64,000 nucleotides of DNA from Cenococcum geophilum 1.58 (taxonomy: Eukaryota; Ascomycota; Dothideomycetes; Gloniales; Gloniaceae). Below are positions 10,560-20,475 of this stretch, in pieces. A model generated the notes under the pieces. That model was given only the letters and a program-made list of their open reading frames with translations. It did no database searches and was not told the origin of the DNA. Where the stretch lies: positions 1-64,000 of the forward strand of contig KV748186.1 in assembly GCA_001692895.1 (NCBI GenBank). Reading direction: 5' to 3'. The translations under genes and the position numbers were made by a program. Within the stretch, counting starts at the first letter, position 1; every line of letters begins with the position of its first letter.

Positions 10560-11330
10560 TGCGTAGAGCTGTGGAGCTTTGCGAGAGCTCTGCGGAACGA
10601 AGCTCAGGGGGAGACCTGCACGGAGCTTTGCACGGAGCTCTACCAAAGCTCTGCAAAAGCTTTGCACGAAGCTCCGCACGAAGCTCTGCTCGAAGCTCTG
10701 CTCGAAGCTCTGCTCGAAGCTCTGCACGAAGTTCTGCATAGAGCTCTGCACGAAGTTCTGCATAGAGCTCTGCACGAAGCTCTGCATTAAGTTCTGCACG
10801 AAGCTCTACTAAAGCTCTACTAAAGCTCTACACAAGGCTCTGCACGAAGCTCTGCAAAAGCTCTGCACGAAGCTCTGCAAAAGCCTCTGCACGAAGCTCT
10901 GCAAAAGCTCTGCACGAAGCTCTGCAAAAGCTCTGCACGAAGCTCTGCACGAAGCTCTGTAAAAGCTCTACTCGAAGCTCTGCTCGAAGCCCTATATAGA
11001 GCTCCAAAGCTCTACTAACACGCAGCACTAATATACTAGGAAGGTTCTACAATTGCCCGTGCGAACGCCCGTACGAACGCCCGTCTCTACAAACGTCTCT
11101 GCAATCGACCGCCCGCACGAACGTCTGCACGTCTGCACATCTACACGTCTGCACCTCTGCACATTTACACGTCTGCACGCCTGCACGTGGCTCTGCACGA
11201 GGCTCTGCATGAAGCTCTGCACAAAGCTCTGCATAAAGCTCTGCACAAAGCTCTACTAGGCTCTGCACGAAGCTCTACTAAGGCTTTGCATGAGGTTCTA
11301 CACGAGGCTCTGCCCAAAGCTTACCCCTAG
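10560..11330. repeat. 11/12-bp minisatellite (CTCTGCACGAAG family) in the Mutator-like element
   Basis: Units such as CTCTGCACGAAG, CTCTGCTCGAAG and the 11-mer CTCTGCAAAAG alternate for about 770 bp, interrupted at 11020-11170 by a variant built on ACGTCTGCAC. The array generates open frames on both strands (repeated VQSFMQSF or LCTKLCIK peptides), which are by-products of the period rather than genes. It stays GC-rich and is scarcely RIP-mutated. Confidence 0.85.
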
Positions 11331-11700
11331 TAGTTATAGAGGCACTCCGGGCCAAAAGAGGATATTTTTAAGGAAGGACCCAACTACAGCACCTACTAGG
11401 TGTTGCAATAGCTTTAAGTAGTAGATATCTACATATCTATATAGTTTTATTAATATCAGTACACTATTTAATAAGATACAATACGTGCTTAGGCTTTTAA
11501 CAACGCGTTTTTTAACTTTAACGAAATTAATATCAGGACCGAGCAATAGCCGTATTATAAAATTCATACCATTTAGAAGCCCTAAGTCTTAAAAATAATA
11601 TATAAACCTTTGGTAATACTAACGCGTTATATGAATAAATGAATTAGATATCCACAATCTCTATTTAGCGGATTTTACTTAGGATTTTAATAAAACTCGC
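11331..11700. other. Unique interior of Mutator-like element
   Basis: The sequence TTTAACGAAATTAAT occurs here near 11518 and also near 10327 in direct orientation, so both flanks of the minisatellite share a short block. A 77-codon minus-strand frame (11334-11567) has no recognisable features and is probably chance. Confidence 0.4.
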
Positions 11701-11708
11701 CAAAGCCT

Positions 11709-11779
11709 CTCAGACGTGATTTTGCAATTCGGAAGACGGCGTAGGTTATTCCGACGCTAGCTAAAAAATCACGTCTAAG
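11709..11779. other. Right subterminal hairpin of the Mutator-like element
   Basis: Arms 11709-11723 (CTCAGACGTGATTTT) and 11765-11779 pair at 14 of 15 positions, and an inner hairpin TCGGAA (11729-11734) with TTCCGA (11749-11754) sits inside. The architecture mirrors the left end, although most of the stem sequence is different. Confidence 0.75.
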
Positions 11780-11801
11780 CTTGCTGAGGTAAGCGCCTAA
11801 G

Positions 11802-11870
11802 TAGAGCGGCAATGCTGACTAACCGAGTCGGATTCCGCCAAGGGGAGTTTTGGTCTGTGACTACCTAAGT
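11802..11870. repeat. GC-rich conserved end of the DUF3435 unit (copy A)
   Basis: About 65 bases around GGCAATGCTGACTAACCGAG and TCCGCCAAGGGGAGTTTTGG are almost identical in copy B (62462-62530), with the first clear change at GTGAC versus GTAAC. The rest of the two copies has diverged heavily. The similarity stops just after ACTACC, so this is the right boundary of the repeat unit. Confidence 0.75.
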
Positions 11871-11875
11871 AATCT

Positions 11876-12490
11876 AGTTAGCTATTCCCTTAATTTTGGT
11901 TCTAATAAGCTCTAGCTCTTTACTCGCTTATTCTTCACGGTTACTAGCTAGGACGCTTATATATAGCTACAGAATTCCTATTTTACTATTTAGGAGAGTA
12001 TAAGCACAGTTATTCTTTTTTTTAGTAATATAGTATCCGCAAATATGGAGCCTCTAGATTAATTAGATGTCTTACTTACTATAGCTTTTATTATAAAGCG
12101 ATTCCACCTAATTAGATTGGTGGAAGCTTATATACAGCTAGAATAGAATTACCAGCTTTAACTGGTCCGGTAGACTAGATATCGGCGGAATGAAAAGTAA
12201 ATATTAGAACTAGGTTATTGCGGCTAGGCTACTTCCCGCGCTCTAGACGATATGCTATCCTAGGCATATCCTAAACTTATAAGGCATATAGTTGAGTATA
12301 ATAAACGACTAACTACCCTAAAAAATAGACTTAGTTAGGGACGCAACTGGCATATACTAGCAGCTTAATTTGGCACTAGTATCCCCAAAGCGGAGGAAAT
12401 ACGGCTCCTCTAAGAGTTAGCTTCGTCTATAAAAATATAATTTCTCCAACTGTTTCCCCTTAAAATGCTATTATTCCTATTTTTAAATAC
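11876..12490. other. RIP-degraded DNA, downstream of BTB relic
   Basis: The minus-strand frame of the BTB relic may extend into this region (to about 12060) but no known motif can be read. Confidence 0.3.
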
Positions 12491-12494
12491 CTAT

Positions 12495-13045
12495 AAGGTT
12501 AACTTTTAGCTCTAGTTCTTTAAAGTAATTAACTATAAAATCCCCGCCGTCACGAAGGAGATCTTGGAAAGCTCTCTTAGAGACTAATTTATATATATAA
12601 TTAGCTACAGCGTTAACTACCACAGACCGTATTACACGGTCCTGCTTATATGTAGATATATAGACCTCCCGAATGCATTTAGGGAACGAATCGCTTATGC
12701 AAAGGCTCTTTAATTTCTACTTAAGCTTCTCTAAGGTAAGCGCCTTAAGATCCTTTAAAAAGAATATGTCGGCCAATGTATATACTTATAGATCTTTGCA
12801 CAATTCAGGGTCGTCTATACGCTATTAGTCCGTAATATAGGTAAAGTAATAGTAGTTCTTGCCTTTAAAGTCTTTATTTAGTCGGTTATCGGAGTAATTA
12901 CCTATATATAAGTACTCGAAAACCCTCTAGTAGGCAATACTACTCCCTTCTTAAAATTCTATTTTCCCCGTGCTACCTTTAGCGAAAGTTGCTTAGAGCG
13001 CTTTTATAAAGTATAGACTTTATAGGCATAAAATAAGTTAATAAG
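12495..13045 (-). pseudogene. BTB/POZ-domain protein relic
   Basis: The minus strand reads, through TAA/TAG, a chain typical of fungal BTB/POZ proteins: FAKGSTGKIEFQEGSSIAY, FEYLYIGNYSDNRL (relatives: FEYLYTGDYS), then after a variable part TLADIFFLKDLKALTLEKLK, SDSFPKCIREVYISTYKQD, VVVNAVANYIYKLVSKRAF and DLLRDGGDFIVNYFKELELK. BTB domains mediate dimerisation and often recruit cullin-3 ligases. The first part of the domain, upstream of about 13045, was not read. It is clearly non-functional. Identification rests on recalled family similarity. Confidence 0.6.
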
Positions 13046-13555
13046 CATGGAGCGTAACGCCGTGGATTTAGATGGTAGTATTGGAATACTTCTCTTTATT
13101 AAACATACTAGATATGGAATTAGTTAACGTTGCTAAGGCTATAAACGTACATACCTTGCTATACCGCTCAGAAACTTATCAGAACGATTCCCCATTTTCT
13201 TTATCTTAGTAGCCTGCCTTGCTAGTGAAGTTCCTTATAGGGGAGACGGAGTATAGGAGCCTAAGATAGCCGAGTTAAGTAGTTCTATCTTGTATTAACT
13301 ATAGATGCTAGCGCTCTTGTTTAGCTTCCTCTACCTTATATTAGTATTTAGCCTTATCCCTTTTTAATTATACTCGCCAGCGATTAAGCTTAGCTTTAGC
13401 ATCAACTAATCTATCTTTAAATAGTAGACTTGGAGGCGAAGTAGTGCAGATCTTAATTACGGTTGTCCAATGTGTCTTTTAGCATAGATATTCTTAGAAG
13501 ATGCGGTGACTAAGGGAGCTTAGGTTAAGGCTTTCGCGTCCGTTAAGGGAGGCGT
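13046..13555. other. RIP-degraded DNA
   Basis: No reading frame with recognisable similarity was found. It lies upstream of the BTB relic on that relic's strand and may hold its lost 5' part. Confidence 0.3.
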
Positions 13556-13965
13556 CAAAGGCGCAACAAAGCTTAAAGTCGGCGTGACATATTATTTTAG
13601 AGGAGTTTATAACATAGACATAGCCGTATATTAGGCCGTATTAGGAAGTTAAGCGGTAATTATTACAAGAACTTATAAGAACTAGCTAAGGTTCGGGGTT
13701 AGTTTAGCGATTTAGCGCTAGCTAGTTAACTTAGTAACCGCGTCACGCTAGACTACTAAGTATAGGTATTAGTGGGGACTACGGCTAGTAGTAATGCCTT
13801 ACTGCTATAATACTATAACCATAATAGTTCTAAGGCCAACTAGAGTTGCCCATTTTCTCTACTTTCTCTATCCTTTATCCTTAAAGTAGATCTTTATAAG
13901 GGTCTAGTCAGTACAGCTTAGCCACCCTCCCTACTAGCGGGAACAAGCTTAAAGTATTTTCCGCT
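13556..13965 (+). repeat. Dispersed repeat, first copy
   Basis: Blocks including CATAGACATAGCCGTATATTA and a run near 13850-13950 (CTTTCTCTA.CCTT...AAAGTAGA.CTTTATAAGGGT.TAG) recur at 24860-25210 in the same orientation, and partly inverted near 33090-33180. The differences are mostly transitions. No ends or genes could be assigned. Confidence 0.6.
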
Positions 13966-14280
13966 TTAATTACCTATTATAAATACCAACTTAGTAAATT
14001 TATTTTTAGTAATTTCCTTCTAAATAACCTACTGCGGGGCAGTAATGGTAATAATTAGTTAGTTATAATTATGTTATATTATTAGGAATATAACTAACCT
14101 AATTATAATCGCACCTACTAATTATGTTATATAAATATAACTATAATCACCCGCGGTAAGGCTATATTCTAGGAGCGGAGCGAATTACGTTATGCTATAA
14201 GGCAGCAAGGTTCAGCTCTATATAGCTAAAGATAAAAAGTCACGGATTAATTAAGGTACCTCTTCTTAAACATATTTAAA

Positions 14281-14372
14281 AGTCTCTTAAAAAGGACACG
14301 TTACTAATAGTAAGGCTAGTTCGGGTGCTTATAATAGGGCACCCAAGACTTAACTAAATTTGGTTTAGCGGG
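14281..14372 (+). repeat. Unoccupied counterpart of the Tc1-element insertion site
   Basis: This matches about 430-488 joined to 3956-4005, with CG at the point where the transposon copy has TA. It contains a short inverted repeat, GGGTGC (14323-14328) with GCACCC (14339-14344). Confidence 0.75.
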
Positions 14373-15600
14373 CTAGCTTTATAGTATTCTCATAGTTCCA
14401 GCACTTAAACTTAGTTACACCAACATCTTTACCCGGTCCGTTATAGTGCACGCAAATCTAGAAGATAACTTAGAAGAACGACTCTAAATTATGCCTAAAG
14501 AAGTATTTCTCGTTAAGAAGCACTCCGATTGCTATAAACGCTCTTATACCGGTCTTACCCCGCGCTCCCGAATGCCCTTTCTATAGCTCTTTAATGGCAA
14601 TATTAAGGTCGATTAAGAACTATTAATAGCGTTATATTACCTTCCTATAAGAGTATAGATTAGGGGTATTTATAACTCATCTACTGTGTATATATAGCCT
14701 CATTCTCTTTATAGATTTTAATCTTTATATAAGTTCTTCTTTCCTAACATCTGCGTATAGACTTCCGATTAATAAGAACGGCCTAAAATCGGGGCTAGTG
14801 AGCAGAGAAGGGCATTTTCTAAACTGGATAACTACGACATTCACGCCTTACTATTAGCCGTTAATCCCCTAGGTTAATAAGCTGCGAAAGGTAGTTTTTC
14901 TAACAGACGGGAGGTAGGAAAAGGAAAATAGGGGGCTTTATTCTAAGATAAAGGAGATTTATTAAACGGACTATTAGGTATAAGAACTCTGTCTATTAAA
15001 GAGGGCTTTAGAGCCTCTATATATACACCAGATAGGTAATAAACAGGTTGCAAACAGAATGACAACGTAGTTATTATTTGGTAATAAAAACAGGTATATA
15101 AACATTTAATAAGATATTTAATAAGATATATGAGAGATATACGAGAGACATATAAGGTAAGGAGTGGGGTATTAAGACATAGGGTTCTAGACTTGAAGCT
15201 AGTATTAAGATAGTAGTAAGGAAATCCGATCTAGTTTAATAAGATTCTTTAGGAAGTATAGAAGGACTTAAAGGTATTAGCAGAGTAGAGAGCTTTATGG
15301 CAGGACTTCTTAAAAGTAGAGTGTCCCGTATTCTTTTTAGTAAGGTTTCTTCTTAATTTCACTGGCTTGAGATATATAGCAGCCCTAGTCACTAACTAGA
15401 TTAAGAATTACAAGAATGTGCTTTAATTTTTTATTAAAAGCTTAGGACATCTTTACTATCGCTATTAAGCGGAAATATTGCCCCTAGTTTTAACCTATAT
15501 AACTAATAAAATTTCTTATAAAATAAAGGAATAGTATAAATATCCAGGCTATAACTCTTTCTTTAAGCTCCCTCTACTATTCTTAGTAACTGTTATATTG
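14373..15600. other. RIP-degraded DNA with LTR-like fragments
   Basis: About 14655-14735 (ATAACTCATCTA..GTATATATAGCCTCATT) recurs at 19501-19572. About 15095-15235 (AATAAGATATTTAATAAGAT ... GGAAATCC.AT.TAGTTTAA) recurs near 49150-49270 and, inverted, near 50010-50110. The shared TATATATAG next to a conserved block suggests promoter parts of decayed LTRs. No gene can be read. Confidence 0.4.
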
Positions 15601-15606
15601 GCTTTA

Positions 15607-16215
15607 GGAACTAGATAGATTTCGGGAATCTTTACAGTATCTTTATTAACTTAGCTGAATATCTTTATCTTCTTTTGGTTAAGGCTAGCGTCTACTAAAC
15701 CTATAAGCGCCTTATTAAGGAAATCCTCTAATATTACTCTCTCTGGAATATTAAGGGGGACAATAATAGAATTAACGAAATCCTTACTTCTAGAGTTCGC
15801 GTTATCTACTTTTTACGACTATATGCTCGAATCCCCGACTTTAATATATATTACGCTAAAGAGATCCTATTACCGCCCGCGGAGTTCTTTACCAGCTTTA
15901 TATTCTTCGATATATCCGCTAATATAGCTAACTTCCGATTTTAGCTTCCTTTCTCTAATGCCTGTTATAGTTAAAGGAGCAATTATAATATAAATTATAC
16001 CTATTGGACAGTCTATTATAGCAAATATCATTTTAGCTTTGGCAGAAAGATTATTAAACGTATATATAATAAGATTGGTTAGTAGAGCATTTATATTCTA
16101 CTTTATTATATTTAAAAGCTACTAATATTTCTCTAGATACTACCTCCTAAACTATCCTTTTTATATACGCTAGAGTATACTTTTAGCTAACTAGCAAACG
16201 GTACGTAACTTTTAA
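15607..16215 (+). pseudogene. Unrecognised protein-coding relic
   Basis: Reading through TAG/TAA on the plus strand gives about 200 coherent residues, including SIFINLAEYLYLLLVKASVY, NNRINEILTSRVRVIYFLRL, RIPDFNIYYAKEILLPPAEF and SFGRKIIKRIYNKIG. The amino-acid pattern and the restriction of stops to Gln-like codons show that it was once coding. I do not recognise the family. The 5' part before 15600 and the end are undefined. Confidence 0.35.
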
Positions 16216-17740
16216 TGCTCGCTAGCTCCCCTTTTACTATCCAATTCCTTAATCTTCTTATTAATTTCCTCTACTATAGTGTCATCCTCGCTACTAACTT
16301 CTACCTTAATTTCCTGCTAGGCTCTCTTAACATCTTCCTAGCTATTAAGTAAAGCTAAACCTTCCAGCCGTTTACGTTCTTCTATCTAGCGTATGGTTAC
16401 TTTATCTAGATTAGAGTATAAAGGGAAATACATATTTACGGAGCACTCCTTCCGGACTAGAGCGAGTATAAACATCTAGGTAGAATGTTGCACAGCGGCG
16501 GATTAGTCCTTTCCTATTTTAGATAAAAGAATCGGATGGAGCATATATTAATATTCTAAAGCATTATTTAGTTTCGCTACCCAAGTTTTAATGGCGTTGC
16601 TTGTAGAACTAGATCTATAATATAATAGAAGCTTATCTTTTTTTACAGCCCGACCCATCTAGGGTTTTAGTGGCGTTTAGGGCTTAGAGGATATGCATCC
16701 TATAATTAAGAACCAATAGGGTATACTAATTGGGATTTTAAATATATATAGAAGGCCAAGCTTAAAGTTTGGATATGCGGTGAAGGAGGTTATTAATTTT
16801 AAAATAAAAGCATTACGATGATCGTAGAGAGGCTAGATACTGCCTAGAAGGCTTTTCCCAAGGCCGATTTATTTAATTACTTAATTAGAATGCGAGACTT
16901 CGCCTAGTAGGGTCTCCTACAGTTATTTAAAATACTAATAATACCTATTATATATCCCTACGGTGGCGTTTACAGGCACCTAGGCTTTAACTCAGCATAA
17001 TATCTGTATTACTTCGGTTAAGTATAATAATAGTTATTAATTTCAGCTCTATAGGCGCTATAGTGTACAGGAGGCAAACTATAGGCCTTGCTAGGGAGGT
17101 GGGACAGGGAAGCGGAGGCACTGCTAGCGTTGAGAGATAAGCGATATTTTGAACCACTTAGATACTAAAACAGGTTTTCCTAGCTACATTCCCTCCCTTA
17201 ATCCCACTCTTACGCCTTATAGGGTGCCTGATATATAGGCTACTCATTATATATCTCGTATAGGGTTAAATGGCCGCTTAGTTAATACCTAGGGTCGATT
17301 AGTTAATTCGCTTGTTTCCTTTACGGATACTATACTTAGTAAAGCTGAAACTTAAATAAGTATAAGTGTCCTAACTATAATGCAATAAAACTAACAATAG
17401 GCCTTTTTAACGGCTTATGCTATATGCCAATTAAGGACTTTAGTGGCTACTTAGGGTATATTCTTAGCCGCTAGTAACTTATTTAGGCGCTCTAAAAGCG
17501 CCTCCTGTTTGTCTATAGGAACCTTAAACTAAGTAGGACATATTAGATGTAATAAGCAAAGTCGTTTAGCTTTATCCTATATAAGTATCTATTAATCTCT
17601 ATTACTAAAAGTTAAAGCTGTATATAAATCCCTACTTACTAGGAACCGCTTCCATTAAGTCTTAGTATATCCGGCGATGGCCTATATATTACTAGCTTTG
17701 GACCTAGCGGTGAGACTTATTATGCGTGGTGGCGTTAAAA
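16216..17740. other. RIP-degraded DNA, nothing readable
   Basis: Very AT-rich sequence without a frame of more than short length or a repeat matched elsewhere in the window. Confidence 0.4.
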
Positions 17741-17744
17741 TAAG

Positions 17745-18050
17745 AGGTTGGTGTCGCTAAGCGAAGTGCCGTTTACTGAGGCGGGGCTGTTAACTGTTAA
17801 CCCCGTTAACCCCATTAACTTTATCAACCGTATTAACCTAATCGACCGCTAGCGATATAAAACTGGCTGACGCCAATACAGCCAATAAAGCTATATACGT
17901 TGTAGCGCCTCTTTAAATGTCCTAACCTAAACGTTCTAATAGGCTTATTCTACAGGTAGCTCCGCATCGCTATCTTCATCGCAACTACCCTATCTTATTA
18001 TAAGATATCCTATATCCCGTCAAACTTTCCCAGGCTCTACTCGCCCTTTA
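17745..18050 (+). promoter_or_regulatory. Promoter-like island
   Basis: A less mutated stretch contains the direct iteration GTTAACCCC (about 17795-17815), a GATATAAAACTGG TATA-like box at about 17855, and CAAT-type boxes. It ends 15-20 bases before an ATG at about 18060. The order GC-rich block, TATA box, leader, ATG suggests a promoter or an LTR of a decayed element. No second copy or target duplication was seen. Confidence 0.3.
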
Positions 18051-18058
18051 TTAGTATA

Positions 18059-18420
18059 ATGGATACGGCAGCTAACGACAAGATTAGTAGGTCATGGGCA
18101 CCTCTACTTCTTGCCTCGTCTTTAACACCTAATGGTCTAGAATTACCATCGCCTACATCCTGCTACGTGACTGTCGGCCGCAGCTTTATAGCCCCGCCAA
18201 AAAGCTATGCCTAGAAAACACTATACATAATGAGGATTAGTAGAATACGAAGTGCGCCCTACATGTTTCGTTAGAAAGGAAATAGTATATACTAGTTGAA
18301 ATCCGGCTGCCCAATGCCTTAGAAGGCAATTTTGGTAGTCTATTATAGATAGAGAATAAGAGGATAAAGGAAAATGCAGCTGTCTATAGGATGGATCGCA
18401 TAAAGCCACGACTTGGTAAA
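18059..18420 (+). pseudogene. Short unrecognised frame behind the promoter-like island
   Basis: The frame from ATG at about 18059 reads MDTAANDKISRSWAPLLLAS and then SCYVTVGRSFIAPPKSYA before the first TAG. The same frame continues with KTLYIMRISRIRSAPYMFR and further stops, all TAG or TAA of the RIP type. No known domain is seen. A 62-codon minus-strand frame (18221-18409) overlaps it; the plus-strand reading fits better with the upstream TATA-like box, but neither can be proved. Confidence 0.3.
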
Positions 18421-20270
18421 GAGTAAGGGAGCTACATTATATTAATATAAACCTTGGTATTAAATTAGGCTAACATGGCTTAGTAAGACTAGGCTAGGTA
18501 ACACAATTTTATCTAAGTTAGATAGGAAAGCTATAGGCAAGTATAAATATTTAATGCATCTTTTACCTTTATTTATCCTCCCATAAGTCCTCTTTCTAAC
18601 TCCATTAATCCTAGTCATTTAATTCCTCGCCTCTAGCTTAAAGTATTTACATCTGCCTAAAATATACCACTATACCTTCTAATATTATTAATTAAGTCTC
18701 TATAGAGACCCCTATACTAATCAGCCGACTAACAAGTTTCCACTATAGCTATGCCAGTAATAAAACGTGTTAAGCGTAAAACTTAGGTGTTTTTAACTTT
18801 TTATTTAGGTTCCTAGAAGATAATACCTAGCTTATCTTAAGGAAGGCGAAAAAGTTTAGGTGATCCCTGGGAAAGACTGTCCTTAGTATAGTATACTAGT
18901 AAACTAGTTAAAGCGCTGAGTAAGAATTCTTTTCTAGATATTTATTTCTGGGGTAGGCTAATAGGTACAGTGCCTTAAAATGTTCTGGTATTAAAGGTAA
19001 GAGGGGGACTACTACGGGTGCGTGGGTAGTGTGGGTTATTGTTAATTAAAATCGTATTTGCTTACACTATTTCCATTACCTATTACCTAGTTTCTATTAC
19101 CTTTATATTACCTATTACCAACTAAGTGACAATATTAACCTGGTGGCAATTAAGTAATAGTTATAAATCGCTATTGGTATTACTAATAGTCCTTACTATC
19201 TACCTAATGTATATAGTAAGGCTCTAGAGCCTCTTATAATGAGATAGTTAATTCTTCTTTTTATCTTTTAGTCCTCTAATTAACAGTTATTATAGCTGCT
19301 TGCGTCTAGCGTTGCTACTTATATCAGGTTACTTAGGATAGTGGGATAGTATAGGGCATTTAATGGAATAGTGACTTTAGACAAATCTTTACATGCATAT
19401 CGCCTTTACTTTTTTCCCTTTAAATAGAGAGTAGCCTATTATCAGACGCTAAATATAGCTTAGTTCAGGAGTTCTAGGTAGGGGGGGTTCCCCCCTACCT
19501 ATAACTCATCTATTATATATATATAGCCTCATTTTCTTTATAGATTAATCTTTATATAAGTTCTTACACTTATCTTCCTGCGTTTTATCTTATAAACTAG
19601 ACGCTCTGCAAAAGATTTATTCTATAACATAGGATAACACATAAACCCTCTAAAACTCCTACTACTTATATTTTGGATTACGTATTTTAACTTTAACTAG
19701 CTCTATTAAGGCTCTACTAATAGTGATTAATACTTTATTTAATGCATTTTAATCTTAAGGTAATAATTTTTAATTCTATACTTATCCCTTCTAAAGGTGG
19801 TATACTATAAGAGTTAGACTATACGCGAAAACCATAATTAAAAGTACGCGTATGGTTAGAGACTTGATCCTATTAATTCTATTAGCTAGCTCTTATTAAT
19901 AATAGTAGGACAAAATACACCGTTAGAAGGGATAGATACTTTTTATAGCTACTAATGCTAGGTTAATAGCTGTCCGCGTTCTAGTTTTATAGAAGGCTAA
20001 GTCTAGTTTATATAGGAATAAACACTCTAATAATAAATTAGGGTAATCTATATCTAGGTGCGCCTTTAGGTCTTTAGTCTGCGGAAGCCGTAGGTAAACT
20101 TTCTAGGGTCTCTACGTATAAGGTAGCCCTCTTAATATTATACTAACCTCCTAATTATTAAATGTTCCTTTCTATAAAGGCTTATACGAGTGCCGAAGAC
20201 ACTTATATATCTATTTATAATCGTAAGCGATAATCCTCTAATAGAATTTAGGAAGCCTTTTAAGAAATAG
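18421..20270. other. RIP-degraded DNA with LTR-like fragment and hairpin
   Basis: A perfect hairpin AGGTAGGGGGG / CCCCCCTACCT with loop GTT lies at 19476-19500. Directly after it, 19501-19572 repeats the block at 14655-14735. A minus-strand relic of unknown family can be read at about 19690-20020 (e.g. SNHTRTFNYGFRV, LNKVLITISRALIELVKVKI). Nothing else was resolved. Confidence 0.4.
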
Positions 20271-20279
20271 CCCTTATAT

Positions 20280-20475
20280 ATAATATAATGCCCACGACCG
20301 GTCGAAGTTCCTTAAAGTTGCTAGCGGGCGACTTCCAGCGGTAGAAGACGGTGGTAGAACAGGTGGGAAATGGTAGGAAAAGGGTGTCACGGTTAAGTCC
20401 CGTGACAGCAATTTAAAATGACGTTCCATTTTAGAAGCTATATATAGTAAAGTTGCCAATATTTTAGCGTACTAT
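20280..20475. other. GC-richer island with TGTCACGG/CCGTGACA hairpin
   Basis: About 190 bases keep CA/TG and GC content unlike both flanks. They contain TGTCACGG, a 7-base loop and CCGTGACA (about 20385-20407), a perfect 8-bp stem with LTR-like TG...CA ends. A 61-codon minus-strand frame covers the island but has no recognisable features. It may be a fragment of a younger insertion. Confidence 0.35.

Larger units (their letters stand above)
10169..11792. mobile_element. Mutator-like non-autonomous element, 1.62 kb, 9-bp target duplication
   Basis: The element starts TTACCTCAGAAGCTCAGAC and its right end, complemented, starts TTACCTCAGCAAGCTTAGAC. It is flanked by GCGCCTGAG (10160-10168) and GCGCCTAAG (11793-11801), a 9-bp duplication with one RIP-type change. 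Copy B has the empty site at 62453-62461. A 9-bp duplication is typical of Mutator-like elements. Each end has the order: TIR, hairpin, then a conserved GAGAG(A/G)CTTTGGCGAG segment. The interior holds a minisatellite and no transposase. Confidence 0.8.
4090..11875 (-). repeat. DUF3435 repeat unit, copy A
   Basis: This block is colinear with 55830-62535 (copy B). Shared landmarks are the sequence after 8350 (match 58498), the region 9320-9680 (match 61590-61943) and the GC-rich right end near 11802-11865 (match 62462-62525). Copy A contains three insertions absent from copy B (4173-4302, 6256-8344, 10169-11792) and lacks about 160 bp and about 330 bp that copy B retains. The exact left boundary is not clear. 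The two copies differ mainly by transitions. No target duplication for the unit itself was found. Confidence 0.75.

Noticed and set aside
10434-11268. Several open frames on both strands with QSF/LCTK repeats
   Set aside because: They arise from the 11/12-bp minisatellite period; both strands stay open at once.
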